Shown here: one piece after another, positions 7,262-13,122 of the stretch
Position numbering within the stretch: position 1 is the stretch's first letter
How the letters are laid out: every line of letters begins with the position of its first letter
Source: GWA1-54-12 sp964489845
GTDB lineage: Bacteria > Patescibacteriota > Minisyncoccia > UBA6257 > GWB1-50-10
Reading direction: 5' to 3'
DNA: 18,162 bases
Assembly: GCA_964489845.1 (NCBI GenBank)
Contig: CAZAZV010000013.1
Span: 1 to 18,162, forward strand
Made by a program: the position numbers and the translations under genes
Notes under the pieces: generated by a model
Told to the model about the DNA's origin: nothing
Databases searched by the model: none
Seen by the model: the letters and a program-made list of their open reading frames with translations, nothing else

Positions 7262-7796
7262 AGACACGCCCCGTTTGAATCACGATGGTCTGTGGTGCTT
7301 CACTCTGCACCTTGAGATGGTAGGATGGACCGAGCCATATTGCTCGCCCCGCATCTCCTGCGGGGACCGGGATAACCCTCCCGTCACTCGTGAGTGTGGT
7401 GAAACCATGTTCTGCGGAGGTGATGGAGTAACGCATGGGGCCAAAGGCCTCAAAGTTGACTCGTACCATCTCGCCGGGTTTGTCGAAAACGATGTAGTAG
7501 GTATAACCCGGCAGGGGAGAGAACTCCGCGTGCTCGAATGCGCTCCACTGGTATGTCGTAACCGCCTGCTGACCCTGCGTGATGAACTTCTTCACGTCGT
7601 CCGTCAACTTTTTTTGGTCCGGCGTAGGCGGGATGCTCGTTGATTGCGTCGCCGGCGTGGGTTTTGCCGAGTGAATATGGACGAGCAGTCCGATTGTGAA
7701 GATGAGCGCGGCAAGGACGGCGAGAACGGCGAAGAACGATATCCACCCGGACAGTTTGACGTCCTGCTGGAGTGCGCCTTTCTTTTCCTCTGCCAT
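7260..7796 (-). CDS. Single-span membrane protein paired with the SPFH gene
   Basis: 178-aa hypothetical protein. A short charged N-terminus precedes one transmembrane helix (about residues 18-40, WISFFAVLAVLAALIFTIGLLV), a Pro/Thr linker (about 45-60) and a C-terminal domain of about 115 residues with beta-strand character (YTYYIVFDKPGEMVRVNFEAFGPMRYSI, ending TIVIQTGRV). ATG 7796 is chosen over the GTG at 7799 because AGGAGG lies 6 nt upstream of it. The stop of the SPFH gene and this start overlap as TGATG, so the two are translationally coupled. The pairing suggests a membrane-bound partner of the SPFH protein; it is not NfeD-like in sequence. Domain not recognised. Confidence 0.75.
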   Translation of the reverse strand: MAEEKKGALQQDVKLSGWISFFAVLAVLAALIFTIGLLVHIHSAKPTPATQSTSIPPTPDQKKLTDDVKKFITQGQQAVTTYQWSAFEHAEFSPLPGYTYYIVFDKPGEMVRVNFEAFGPMRYSITSAEHGFTTLTSDGRVIPVPAGDAGRAIWLGPSYHLKVQSEAPQTIVIQTGRV

Positions 7797-9133
7797 CACC
7801 TACCTCCTCCGAGGATGCGGCCGATTGCCGAGACGACTTCGGGCGGGAAATCGAAGGTCTTGATTTCCCTCGTTGCCTTCCCGAGCTCCACCTGGACATA
7901 GGACATGATGCGTTCGAGCATGCGGTCATCGAGTTTGCCGCCGAGATCGGGGAACTGCTCGAGAAGCTGTTTCTTGAGTTGCGTCACGCGACTGCCGAGG
8001 TTTTTGATGGCGATTTCCGCGGCTTCAAGCTCCTGCTTGCGTTCGGCTTTCAAGTCAGCGGCTTCCTTCGCTTTTCCCAGAACTTCGATGTCGCTCACAT
8101 TGAAGCGCTGGACTTCTATGCCGAGGTCGAGGATGTTGTAGCGGCCTCTGCCGTCTCGCAGGTCGTTGATGCTTTTCCGCCGCGCTTCGACAGCCCTTCG
8201 GACGATCTCGTACTTCTTTTCCTTGGTTTCATACTGGTAGTAGATATCGAGTTTGTCTCTTACCTTCTTCCAGTTGTCCTCAGCCCACGGTTGAACGTTC
8301 TCCGGAAGCTTATCCTTTTCCGGTGGCGGGCTCTCGAAGAAAAGCAGTAGAATGTACGTGGGAATCTCCTGGATGTCGCTCGGAAGGTCGGGGAAACCGG
8401 CCTCGACGATTTCGCGTACCGCTTCCGGTTTCTCGTCACCATCGTAGATCTCCGCGAGTTTTTCTCTGAGTTTTTTCCAATCATCGGCGATCCACCCTTT
8501 GACTTCGCTGTCCTTGATTTTACCTGCTTCATCGTTGCCCAACGGTGGTTTGCTGAAGTAGAGTCGCAGCAGAAACTTGTATTCGGGAATTTCGTCCTTG
8601 ATCTTCTGTGGCAGGTCAAGGGGTCTGTTCCCGAATATCTTTTTGACGAGGACGGACGTTGCCTCGAGTTTTGAGGCATACAATTCCTCCCAGGTCATAG
8701 GACCTTCCCGCTTGGACTCGACCCATTCACGGAGGCGTTCCTCGAGCTGTCCTCTCAGATTTTTTACAACTCCTTCGCTTCCACCGCTGTTCAGGTATTC
8801 GATGAGACGCGTGGCGAGCGGTTGGAACGTGAGCGAGATGGTGATTTCGACTTCGGCATTGTCCGGCGTCCGGGTCGTTGCCTTGATCTCGATCGGGTTC
8901 CGCTCGACGTTCACGGGCAGGACGTTGACGAATACGCCTTTGAGAAAATACCAGTACAGTCCTTCGTTCTTGTATTTTGTCTTGCCGCCTTTATCCCTCC
9001 GGCGTCTTCCCCAGAATACCACGACTCCCTGGTGAGGCGGTTGCGCAGGAATCCGTCCGAATCCCTGGAGGGTGAAAACCATTACCAGAGAGGCAATGCC
9101 CAATGAGAGCACGATCCATAGGAATGTTGTCAT
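7796..9133 (-). CDS. SPFH/Band-7 family protein with a duplicated internal segment
   Basis: 445 aa. An N-terminal membrane helix (about 3-22) is followed by a Band-7 start: PPHQGVVVFWGRR, EGLYWYFLKGVFVNVLPVNVER and TTRTPDNAEVEITISLTFQP (about 32-105). A coiled-coil half (about 335-395: ILDLGIEVQRFNVSDIEVLGKAKEAADLKAE...) and a short C-terminal region (FDFPPEVVSAIG) match the stomatin/flotillin plan. Between them, residues 173-246 and 249-318 are two copies of one segment (DLP..I..EIP.Y..LL..F.S.PP ... W...WKK.R.KL..Y ... EIV..), absent from ordinary SPFH proteins. The family scaffolds membrane microdomains and protease complexes. The start has AGGAGG 5 nt upstream. A good minus-strand promoter lies at 9246-9274. 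First gene of a two-gene operon. Confidence 0.82.
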   Translation of the reverse strand: MTTFLWIVLSLGIASLVMVFTLQGFGRIPAQPPHQGVVVFWGRRRRDKGGKTKYKNEGLYWYFLKGVFVNVLPVNVERNPIEIKATTRTPDNAEVEITISLTFQPLATRLIEYLNSGGSEGVVKNLRGQLEERLREWVESKREGPMTWEELYASKLEATSVLVKKIFGNRPLDLPQKIKDEIPEYKFLLRLYFSKPPLGNDEAGKIKDSEVKGWIADDWKKLREKLAEIYDGDEKPEAVREIVEAGFPDLPSDIQEIPTYILLLFFESPPPEKDKLPENVQPWAEDNWKKVRDKLDIYYQYETKEKKYEIVRRAVEARRKSINDLRDGRGRYNILDLGIEVQRFNVSDIEVLGKAKEAADLKAERKQELEAAEIAIKNLGSRVTQLKKQLLEQFPDLGGKLDDRMLERIMSYVQVELGKATREIKTFDFPPEVVSAIGRILGGGR

Positions 9134-9174
9134 GTGTTCCTCCTCTACCCGTTCTATCGGTTCAATCTCATATG

Positions 9175-9227
9175 AAAGTCCGACGGACTTTGTATGTGAT
9201 TTCCGGTGTTCCGCGCCAAGCGCGGAA
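9175..9227 (-). promoter_or_regulatory. Two perfect hairpins in the SPFH leader
   Basis: Hairpin 1: arms 9209-9216 and 9220-9227 (TTCCGCGC/GCGCGGAA, 3-nt loop). Hairpin 2: AAAGTCCG at 9175-9182 and CGGACTTT at 9184-9191, a near-continuous palindrome. Both fall between the predicted transcription start (about 9239) and the ribosome site. No T-run follows either, so they are not simple terminators. They could be an operator plus an mRNA-stabilising structure. Confidence 0.5.
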
Positions 9228-9245
9228 TCCGTATTTACTGGCTAT

Positions 9246-9274
9246 AAAATAGCATAAATATGGGCAAAAGTCAA
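9246..9274 (-). promoter_or_regulatory. Promoter of the SPFH operon
   Basis: Minus strand: TTGACT (9274-9269), 17-nt spacer, TATTTT (9251-9246) preceded by TGC (extended -10). It lies about 110 nt upstream of the SPFH start and is divergent from the tRNA-Leu promoter. Confidence 0.65.
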
Positions 9275-9282
9275 ATCGTGTT

Positions 9283-9310
9283 TTGCTTTTTATCATCAGC
9301 GTTTTACACT
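9283..9310 (+). promoter_or_regulatory. Candidate promoter of the tRNA-Leu / kinase / tRNA-Val unit
   Basis: TTGCTT (9283-9288), 16-nt spacer, TACACT (9305-9310). The expected transcription start is about 9317, two bases before the tRNA 5' end, which is typical spacing for a tRNA promoter. Confidence 0.5.
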
Positions 9311-9318
9311 GTGATAAA

Positions 9319-9400
9319 GCCGAGGTGGCGGAACTGGCAGACGCGCCAGCTTTAGGAGCTGGTACCGCAAGGCATGTGGGTCCGACTCCCACCCTCGGCA
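9319..9400 (+). tRNA. tRNA-Leu (anticodon UAG)
   Basis: Acceptor GCCGAGG pairs with CCTCGGC (9393-9399), discriminator A 9400, and CCA is not encoded. The anticodon stem CCAGC/GCTGG encloses TTTAGGA, giving UAG. A longer variable arm fits leucine. The T stem GTGGG/CCCAC encloses TCCGACT, so position 55 is C instead of the near-universal U (pseudouridine). The kinase-like gene starts 6 nt after the tRNA end, so both are probably on one transcript. Confidence 0.93.
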
Positions 9401-9406
9401 CGTGAT

Positions 9407-10117
9407 ATGAAAAAGCACGGAACATACCTGCACACGCTCGCGTGGTCCTTGGTGCTCGCGGCGATCGGAGGAGGGTTCTGGGCATGGCTCTTCCTGCACG
9501 GTGGGGGAGCGCTCGCTTCGGCATCGGTCGTCCCGTTCCTCATGCTCCTGTGGGTGCGGAGCGAGTTTCGGGAAATTCTCGTGAAGCGTGCGCGGGAAGT
9601 GCTCGCGGCAACGGGCATCGTCGCCGTCTGCGGAGCGTTGGTGCTTCTGGTATGCAAGCTTGCCCTCTTTGAGAATATAGCGTGGTGGCTGCTCGCAAGT
9701 TTCCTCTTCGCTTCGTTCGGGACGCTCACACACCACTACGAACGGCTCGGTGTTGATTTCGTGGTACGGGAACTGCGCGCCCTAGGGAAGAGCTTCGAAA
9801 ATGCGGGGAATGGCGTGAGACTCGTGACACGGGAGCGCAATTTTACTATCCACGCCGCCGCCGCCGCCGCGGTGCTCATCGCCGGGTTCTTCGTCTCGCT
9901 TGCGCCGGTCGAGTGGGGGCTGCTCCTCGTCGCTATCGCGCTCGTGTTCTGTTCAGAATTTATCAACTTCGCGCTGGAGCGGCACGTCGACGCGCTGGTG
10001 AACCATCACGACGAGAATGCGCGGCACATCAAAGACGCCGCCGCGGCGGGCGTGCTCATCGCAACCATCGTCGCCGTGCTCATCGGTGCGCTTGTCTTCA
10101 TGCCGCACCTTTTGTAA
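9407..10117 (+). CDS. Undecaprenol/diacylglycerol kinase-like membrane protein with extra N-terminal half
   Basis: 236 aa. Residues about 130-233 match the DgkA/undecaprenol kinase family (PF01219): NGVRLVTRERNFTIHA, EWGLLLVAIALVFCSEFINFALERHVDALV and NARHIKDAAAAGVLIATIVAVLIGALVF. The essential Glu (E. coli Glu76) corresponds to Glu191, with Asn187 and Glu184 also kept. The family phosphorylates lipid alcohols (undecaprenol in Gram-positive bacteria). Unusually, about 125 residues with three or four membrane helices (about 10-30, 38-50, 68-85, 90-106) precede the kinase, roughly doubling the normal length of about 120. The start is ATG 9407, 6 nt after tRNA-Leu; no ribosome site is possible unless it lies in the tRNA. 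tRNA-Val follows 13 nt after the stop. A role in recycling the cell-wall lipid carrier is inference; uppS lies further along. Confidence 0.8.
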   Translation: MKKHGTYLHTLAWSLVLAAIGGGFWAWLFLHGGGALASASVVPFLMLLWVRSEFREILVKRAREVLAATGIVAVCGALVLLVCKLALFENIAWWLLASFLFASFGTLTHHYERLGVDFVVRELRALGKSFENAGNGVRLVTRERNFTIHAAAAAAVLIAGFFVSLAPVEWGLLLVAIALVFCSEFINFALERHVDALVNHHDENARHIKDAAAAGVLIATIVAVLIGALVFMPHLL

Positions 10118-10130
10118 AGTTAAAGCCGTA

Positions 10131-10204
10131 GGGCGATTAGCTCAGCTGGCTAGAGCGCTTCCTCGACATGGAAGAGGTCACAGGTTCGAGTCCTGTATCG
10201 CCCA
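10131..10204 (+). tRNA. tRNA-Val (anticodon GAC)
   Basis: Acceptor GGGCGAT pairs with ATCGCCC (10197-10203), discriminator A 10204, CCA not encoded (CA follows). The anticodon stem CTTCC/GGAAG encloses TCGACAT, giving GAC. T arm ACAGG-TTCGAGT-CCTGT is canonical. Its 3' end (10189-10207) is repeated at 15659-15677 and partly at 10377-10392, so it is the apparent integration target of the island. The gene itself is intact. Confidence 0.95.
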
Positions 10205-10207
10205 CAA
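10189..10207 (+). repeat. Left 19-bp direct repeat at the tRNA-Val 3' end (att-like)
   Basis: AGTCCTGTATCGCCCACAA, covering the 3' part of the T arm, the acceptor strand and 3 nt beyond the tRNA. It is perfectly repeated at 15659-15677. A 16-bp subset (TCCTGTATCGCCCACA) recurs at 10377-10392. Confidence 0.85.
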
Positions 10208-10392
10208 TGAAAAAGAAACCATGCCTTGTGTATGGTTTCTTTTCGTTATAGACGGATTCTACAGGATTCGAACACGAAAGGGGTCGGGGAAACTGTAGTT
10301 TCCCCATGGCGGAGTCCACGAACCGAGGGGTTCGTGAACGCAGTCCCGAGCGAAGTCGAGGGACGAGTAGTGAGATTCCTGTATCGCCCACA
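10207..10392. repeat. Short gene-less element 1 with three hairpins
   Basis: In order: a terminator hairpin (10211-10243); an inverted T-arm-like motif ACAGGATTCGAAC (10261-10273); hairpins GGGGAAACT/AGTTTCCCC (10286-10305), CACGAACC/GGTTCGTG (10317-10336) and GTCCC...GGGAC (10343-10364, containing GAGCGAAGTCGAGGG); GAGTAGT; and finally TCCTGTATCGCCCACA (10377-10392), a copy of the tRNA-Val end. The same order of parts appears at 15502-15677. The hairpin core resembles REP-type palindromes I recall from other genomes, but this is unchecked. Confidence 0.65.
10211..10243 (+). terminator. Terminator after tRNA-Val
   Basis: A perfect 12-bp stem AAAAGAAACCAT/ATGGTTTCTTTT with a 9-nt loop, ending in a T-rich arm. 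It ends the tRNA-Leu / kinase / tRNA-Val transcript. By comparison with the start of the short element at 15502, it may be supplied by the element and not ancestral. Confidence 0.8.
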
Positions 10393-10548
10393 CCCGACGT
10401 CTTTTCAGAGACCCAAATACGTGTTGTAGCAGGAGCCCGTGGTTAGACCAAAACCCGCTGAAAGGCGGGTTTCTTCATGATTACGAATGTTGCAGGAAAG
10501 GTACAAGACGGCCGCTTTTTGGGCAGAGCCCGCATGGGACTCGAACTC
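10388..10548. repeat. Left end of long element A
   Basis: 10388-10458 matches 12974-13044 over 71 bp with one difference. Similarity with small indels continues to about 10500, and 10535-10548 (TGGGACTCGAACTC) matches 13109-13122 at 13 of 14 positions. It contains a terminator-like hairpin AAACCCGC/GCGGGTTT (10451-10472), whose loop and stem vary between copies while pairing is kept. The last motif is the reverse complement of a tRNA T-arm consensus. Confidence 0.8.
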
Positions 10549-10569
10549 AAACACCAATACTCCATCTTT

Positions 10570-12033
10570 TCAGGGATTCGAACCCCCGTAGGAGGCCGCG
10601 ATCGCTACGGCAGCGCTTGGAACGAAGCTGGCAGGACTTGTCCCGAGTAGAGCATAGGCGTCGGCGAGTGAAGTGTATTGAACTGCACCGCTCGCAAACT
10701 CCCAATTTAGCCGGAATCGCGGGCTGTATTTATCCCACCATTTCGTGGATGGCTTGAAGAGTAAACAGATGTCAACTTCAAGTCGCAGTAAATCGATCAT
10801 GAATCCAAGATAGGTCAACGTACCCGAGAGAGATACTATATGTTCTTCCCGTCGCAACACGGAAACTGATACTCCAGATTCCGGTCCACCAAAAACTTCT
10901 TCGTGTAATTCACGAATGAAGGTACCGATTACGGAAGGCTGTTCTATCCCAGGAAGAGGTTCAAGTGCTCCAGCGGGAGCACTTATGAGCATATTTGGGT
11001 ACGCAGCGACACTGGCTCCGCGTTTCCTCAAGATGATATCGTGTTCTGGAGATAACGTAACGACTTCGACAGCGAGCGCCGGACGGGGAGTGGAGTACAA
11101 TTGAATGGTGCTTCGATGCTTATTCAGCCACTCTCTAAACGGTCGTTCTGACATTTCTAGACGAACCCATGCGTCCAACATCTCGAGGTAAGCACCTTCT
11201 GTGCTCCCGAGACCGTCACGATACGAACATATCCCTGTCTCTAATGGAGTAGCGGTTGGTTCGGTCTGGACAAATTTCTCCGCAAGGTTCGTTAGGTACA
11301 ACACCGGAGAATCGGTGACCTGTCTGAAGAGTGACACGAAGTCAGCACTCTCAACAACACGAAGCGGGACGGGGTTTGGATAACCTTTGCGTTCCGTATC
11401 CCATTCAAGTACGGCGGCATCAAAGTCTCTCCACTCATCCTCACAATTATCCACCTTAGTCAGGTCATAACAACGGCGATCAATTGCGGGAAAGAAAAAT
11501 GCTGGTACATCGGAGTATGTTTTTGCATTTTGAGCAACTTCCAGGTCTATATAGTGTTCAATCACGGCCTTCCGTAGTGCGGGTATGCCGAGTTTCGCTC
11601 CCAGATCTATTTCGTCGCTTCTTCGAGAAGTCGAAAAAGCAAGTAACGACGGATGCGTGATGGTGGGAGCGGAATCAGGTGTGATTCGCCTTGACCACCT
11701 CACATCGTGACCAGTTCGTGTAACGGTAATGATTACAATAATCTCGCGTTGTGAGAGTTCGACCAGAATCCTGCGCACCAATTTGTCTATGTCATCACAG
11801 AATCTCACAACCCCACTCAGGGGGTCGTCGAAATCCAAGACCCAAAAGAAGTCAACTATCGCCGATGCTTCAACGGGTTCCAGTTTGTATCTTCCTTTTG
11901 CTTCTACTATTGTGAAATCTAGACCCGATTCCTTTACGTACTTCAGGATTTCCTTAAAACTTACTTTTCGATGCGTATCGTTCGGCGGGACACTACCAAC
12001 GCGAAGTTGGACACTGATTACCGTAGATATCAC
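10570..12033 (-). CDS. Nudix-motif protein with large unassigned N-terminal region
   Basis: 487 aa. The start is GTG 12033, preceded 6 nt upstream by an unusually complete anti-SD match (AAAGGAGGTGA). Residues about 320-470 look like a Nudix domain: strands AVEVVTLSPEHDIILRKRG, then GALEPLPGIEQP...FIRELHEEVFGG (355-383). The REL-HEE core (374-379) of GX5EX7REUXEEXGU is present, but the loop before it is longer than usual and the final Gly is shifted one residue, so activity is uncertain. Nudix enzymes cleave nucleoside diphosphates linked to another group. Residues 1-165 look alpha/beta and are unassigned; 170-310 are also unassigned. The last five codons and the stop lie in a T-arm-like sequence (10570-10590), suggesting the gene end was shaped by recombination. 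No secretion signal. Island context suggests a defence or stress effector, unproven. Confidence 0.65.
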   Translation of the reverse strand: MISTVISVQLRVGSVPPNDTHRKVSFKEILKYVKESGLDFTIVEAKGRYKLEPVEASAIVDFFWVLDFDDPLSGVVRFCDDIDKLVRRILVELSQREIIVIITVTRTGHDVRWSRRITPDSAPTITHPSLLAFSTSRRSDEIDLGAKLGIPALRKAVIEHYIDLEVAQNAKTYSDVPAFFFPAIDRRCYDLTKVDNCEDEWRDFDAAVLEWDTERKGYPNPVPLRVVESADFVSLFRQVTDSPVLYLTNLAEKFVQTEPTATPLETGICSYRDGLGSTEGAYLEMLDAWVRLEMSERPFREWLNKHRSTIQLYSTPRPALAVEVVTLSPEHDIILRKRGASVAAYPNMLISAPAGALEPLPGIEQPSVIGTFIRELHEEVFGGPESGVSVSVLRREEHIVSLSGTLTYLGFMIDLLRLEVDICLLFKPSTKWWDKYSPRFRLNWEFASGAVQYTSLADAYALLGTSPASFVPSAAVAIAASYGGSNP

Positions 12034-12070
12034 TGCTCACCTCCTTTCAAGCTTGCGCCAAGCAGGGGAA

Positions 12071-12099
12071 AGTCTATATTTCCACGCGAACGCAGTCAA
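12071..12099 (-). promoter_or_regulatory. Promoter of the Nudix-motif gene
   Basis: Minus strand: TTGACT (12099-12094), 17-nt spacer, TAGACT (12076-12071). It sits 38 nt upstream of the GTG start. The back-to-back promoter at 12154-12182 leaves about 55 bp between the two -35 boxes, room for a shared regulator site. Confidence 0.65.
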
Positions 12100-12153
12100 T
12101 CTTTCCATCGTCGACTGGGTCTCAACGATATCCCGTTTATTTTCCTGGCATAT

Positions 12154-12182
12154 TTGACAACGGCTACCGAGAAGCGTAAAAA
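12154..12182 (+). promoter_or_regulatory. Promoter of the divergent 159-aa gene
   Basis: Consensus TTGACA (12154-12159), 17-nt spacer, TAAAAA (12177-12182). Expected start of transcription about 12189, giving a leader of about 32 nt that carries GGAGG at 12208-12212. Confidence 0.6.
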
Positions 12183-12220
12183 CGAAAACAGCATCATTTC
12201 ACGAAATGGAGGAAACCGCA

Positions 12221-12700
12221 ATGGATTCTAACAGACTATTCCTGAAATTGCCGTATCGCCTATTCATCAACCTTGCTCGCACGTACGGAAGCGAAGAAGC
12301 AAAGCAGATGGTAGTCAGGAAACAGGACTATCTGGTCACAAAGCTTGACGAGAAGCTTGTCGGTTTTCCAGGAGCGATCGGATTGGCAGAAATGCAAGTA
12401 CTTGTCGTATGGAATCCTGCTCCAGAAGGTTTGTACGGGCAAAGCGTCGAAGAACTTGAACCCGTGCCAGCGTTCATAATGAGTAGCACGCCATTGGAGG
12501 GATTCGATGGTTTGCCTCTGGAACACGGACGATTCGCGGGACCTCGTGTGTGGATTTCTCAGCCCACACAGTGGGAACGTACTGGCGACGGCAAGCAAAG
12601 ACACTATGTCAACCCTGCACTCAAATTCGTCGGCCAGATCATCACGGAAGAAGTGTCCCTTCTTGACGCCGAGCCAGAGCTTGGCCAAGCCGCCTACTGA
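12221..12700 (+). CDS. Unknown 159-aa protein divergent from the Nudix-motif gene
   Basis: I do not recognise this protein. ATG 12221 is chosen over ATG 12206 because GGAGG lies 8 nt upstream of it and would otherwise be inside the gene. It has a mixed composition typical of a soluble cytoplasmic protein: helical N-terminus (MDSNRLFLKLPYRLFINLARTYGSEEAKQ), beta-like centre (EMQVLVVWNPAP), an acidic Pro-rich stretch (SVEELEPVPAF, TPLEGFDGLPLEHGRF) and a C-terminal VNPALKFVGQIITEEVSLLDAEPELG. No signal peptide or membrane helix. It has its own consensus promoter and a strong terminator 19 nt downstream. Divergent arrangement with a longer enzyme-like gene is compatible with a regulator, immunity or partner role, but no DNA-binding motif is visible. 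Confidence 0.6.
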   Translation: MDSNRLFLKLPYRLFINLARTYGSEEAKQMVVRKQDYLVTKLDEKLVGFPGAIGLAEMQVLVVWNPAPEGLYGQSVEELEPVPAFIMSSTPLEGFDGLPLEHGRFAGPRVWISQPTQWERTGDGKQRHYVNPALKFVGQIITEEVSLLDAEPELGQAAY

Positions 12701-12718
12701 CCGCCTTCGTTTTTCTCT

Positions 12719-12749
12719 AGAGACTACCTTTGGTAGTCTCTCTTTATTT
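12719..12749 (+). terminator. Terminator of the 159-aa gene
   Basis: A perfect 10-bp stem AGAGACTACC/GGTAGTCTCT (12719-12728 and 12732-12741) with a TTT loop, followed by CTTTATTT. Confidence 0.88.
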
Positions 12750-12888
12750 CAAGTATTTTACATTCATTAACCGTCATATCTTCCATAATCCTTCCCGCCA
12801 CCTTCCGCCGTCTTGCTCTTGAACGCTCGTCATCTATACTTGAAGGCGACAATGTTTCAGTGCTTCATCGTCCGAGCAAGGGAAGCTC

Positions 12889-12978
12889 GTCGCCACCCTC
12901 CCTCCGACGACGACTGAATTGTACGATACCGTCAAAAAGAGACCGTAACGTTCGAGGTCTGGTACGGAACGGGCCACA
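12889..12978. repeat. Right end of long element A
   Basis: Aligns without gaps to 15412-15501 (offset 2523). Similarity is moderate upstream and strongest at TTCGAGGTCTGG and ACGGGCCACA. The end resembles a tRNA 3' end (T-loop-like GTTCGAGG, acceptor-like ACGGGCC, discriminator A, CA), but 11 nt separate loop and acceptor where 5 are normal, so it is not a functional tRNA. The stretch 12750-12888 before it has no gene; it holds a TATACT -10-like sequence (about 12834) with a weak -35, which could drive a short RNA through this end into the next hairpin. Confidence 0.75.
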
Positions 12979-13122
12979 CCCGACGTCTTTTCAGAGACCC
13001 AAATGCGTGTTGTAGCAGGAGCCCGTGGTTAGACCAAAACCCGCCGAGAGGCGGGGTTTTCATGACCACGAATGTTGCCGAAAGGGATAAGTTTGCGCGC
13101 CGCCGGTCTGGGATTCGAACTC
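12974..13122. repeat. Left end of long element B
   Basis: Homologue of 10388-10548, including a terminator-like hairpin (arms 13036-13045 and 13050-13060) with a GAGA loop and one bulged G, and TGGGATTCGAACTC at 13109-13122. The junction 12978/12979 joins the right end of A to the left end of B with no spacer. Confidence 0.8.

Larger units (their letters stand above)
10393..12978. mobile_element. Long cassette-like element A (Nudix cargo)
   Basis: A 2,586-bp unit whose left end (10388-10548) and right end (12889-12978) are homologous to those of the next unit, 12979-15501. Cargo is a divergent pair: the Nudix-motif gene (minus) and a 159-aa gene (plus) with back-to-back promoters. The right boundary abuts the next left end directly. 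Confidence 0.6.

Noticed and set aside
12889..12978. A complete tRNA gene at the right end of the long elements
   Set aside because: T-loop-like and acceptor-like parts exist, but their spacing is 11 nt instead of 5, and no complementary 5' acceptor strand or anticodon arm can be found.
12974..13044. Integron attC site
   Set aside because: GTTAGAC fits the GTTRRRY half-core, but no matching RYYYAAC lies at a suitable distance, and the repeat is conserved in sequence, unlike attC sites, which conserve structure. No integron integrase is present.
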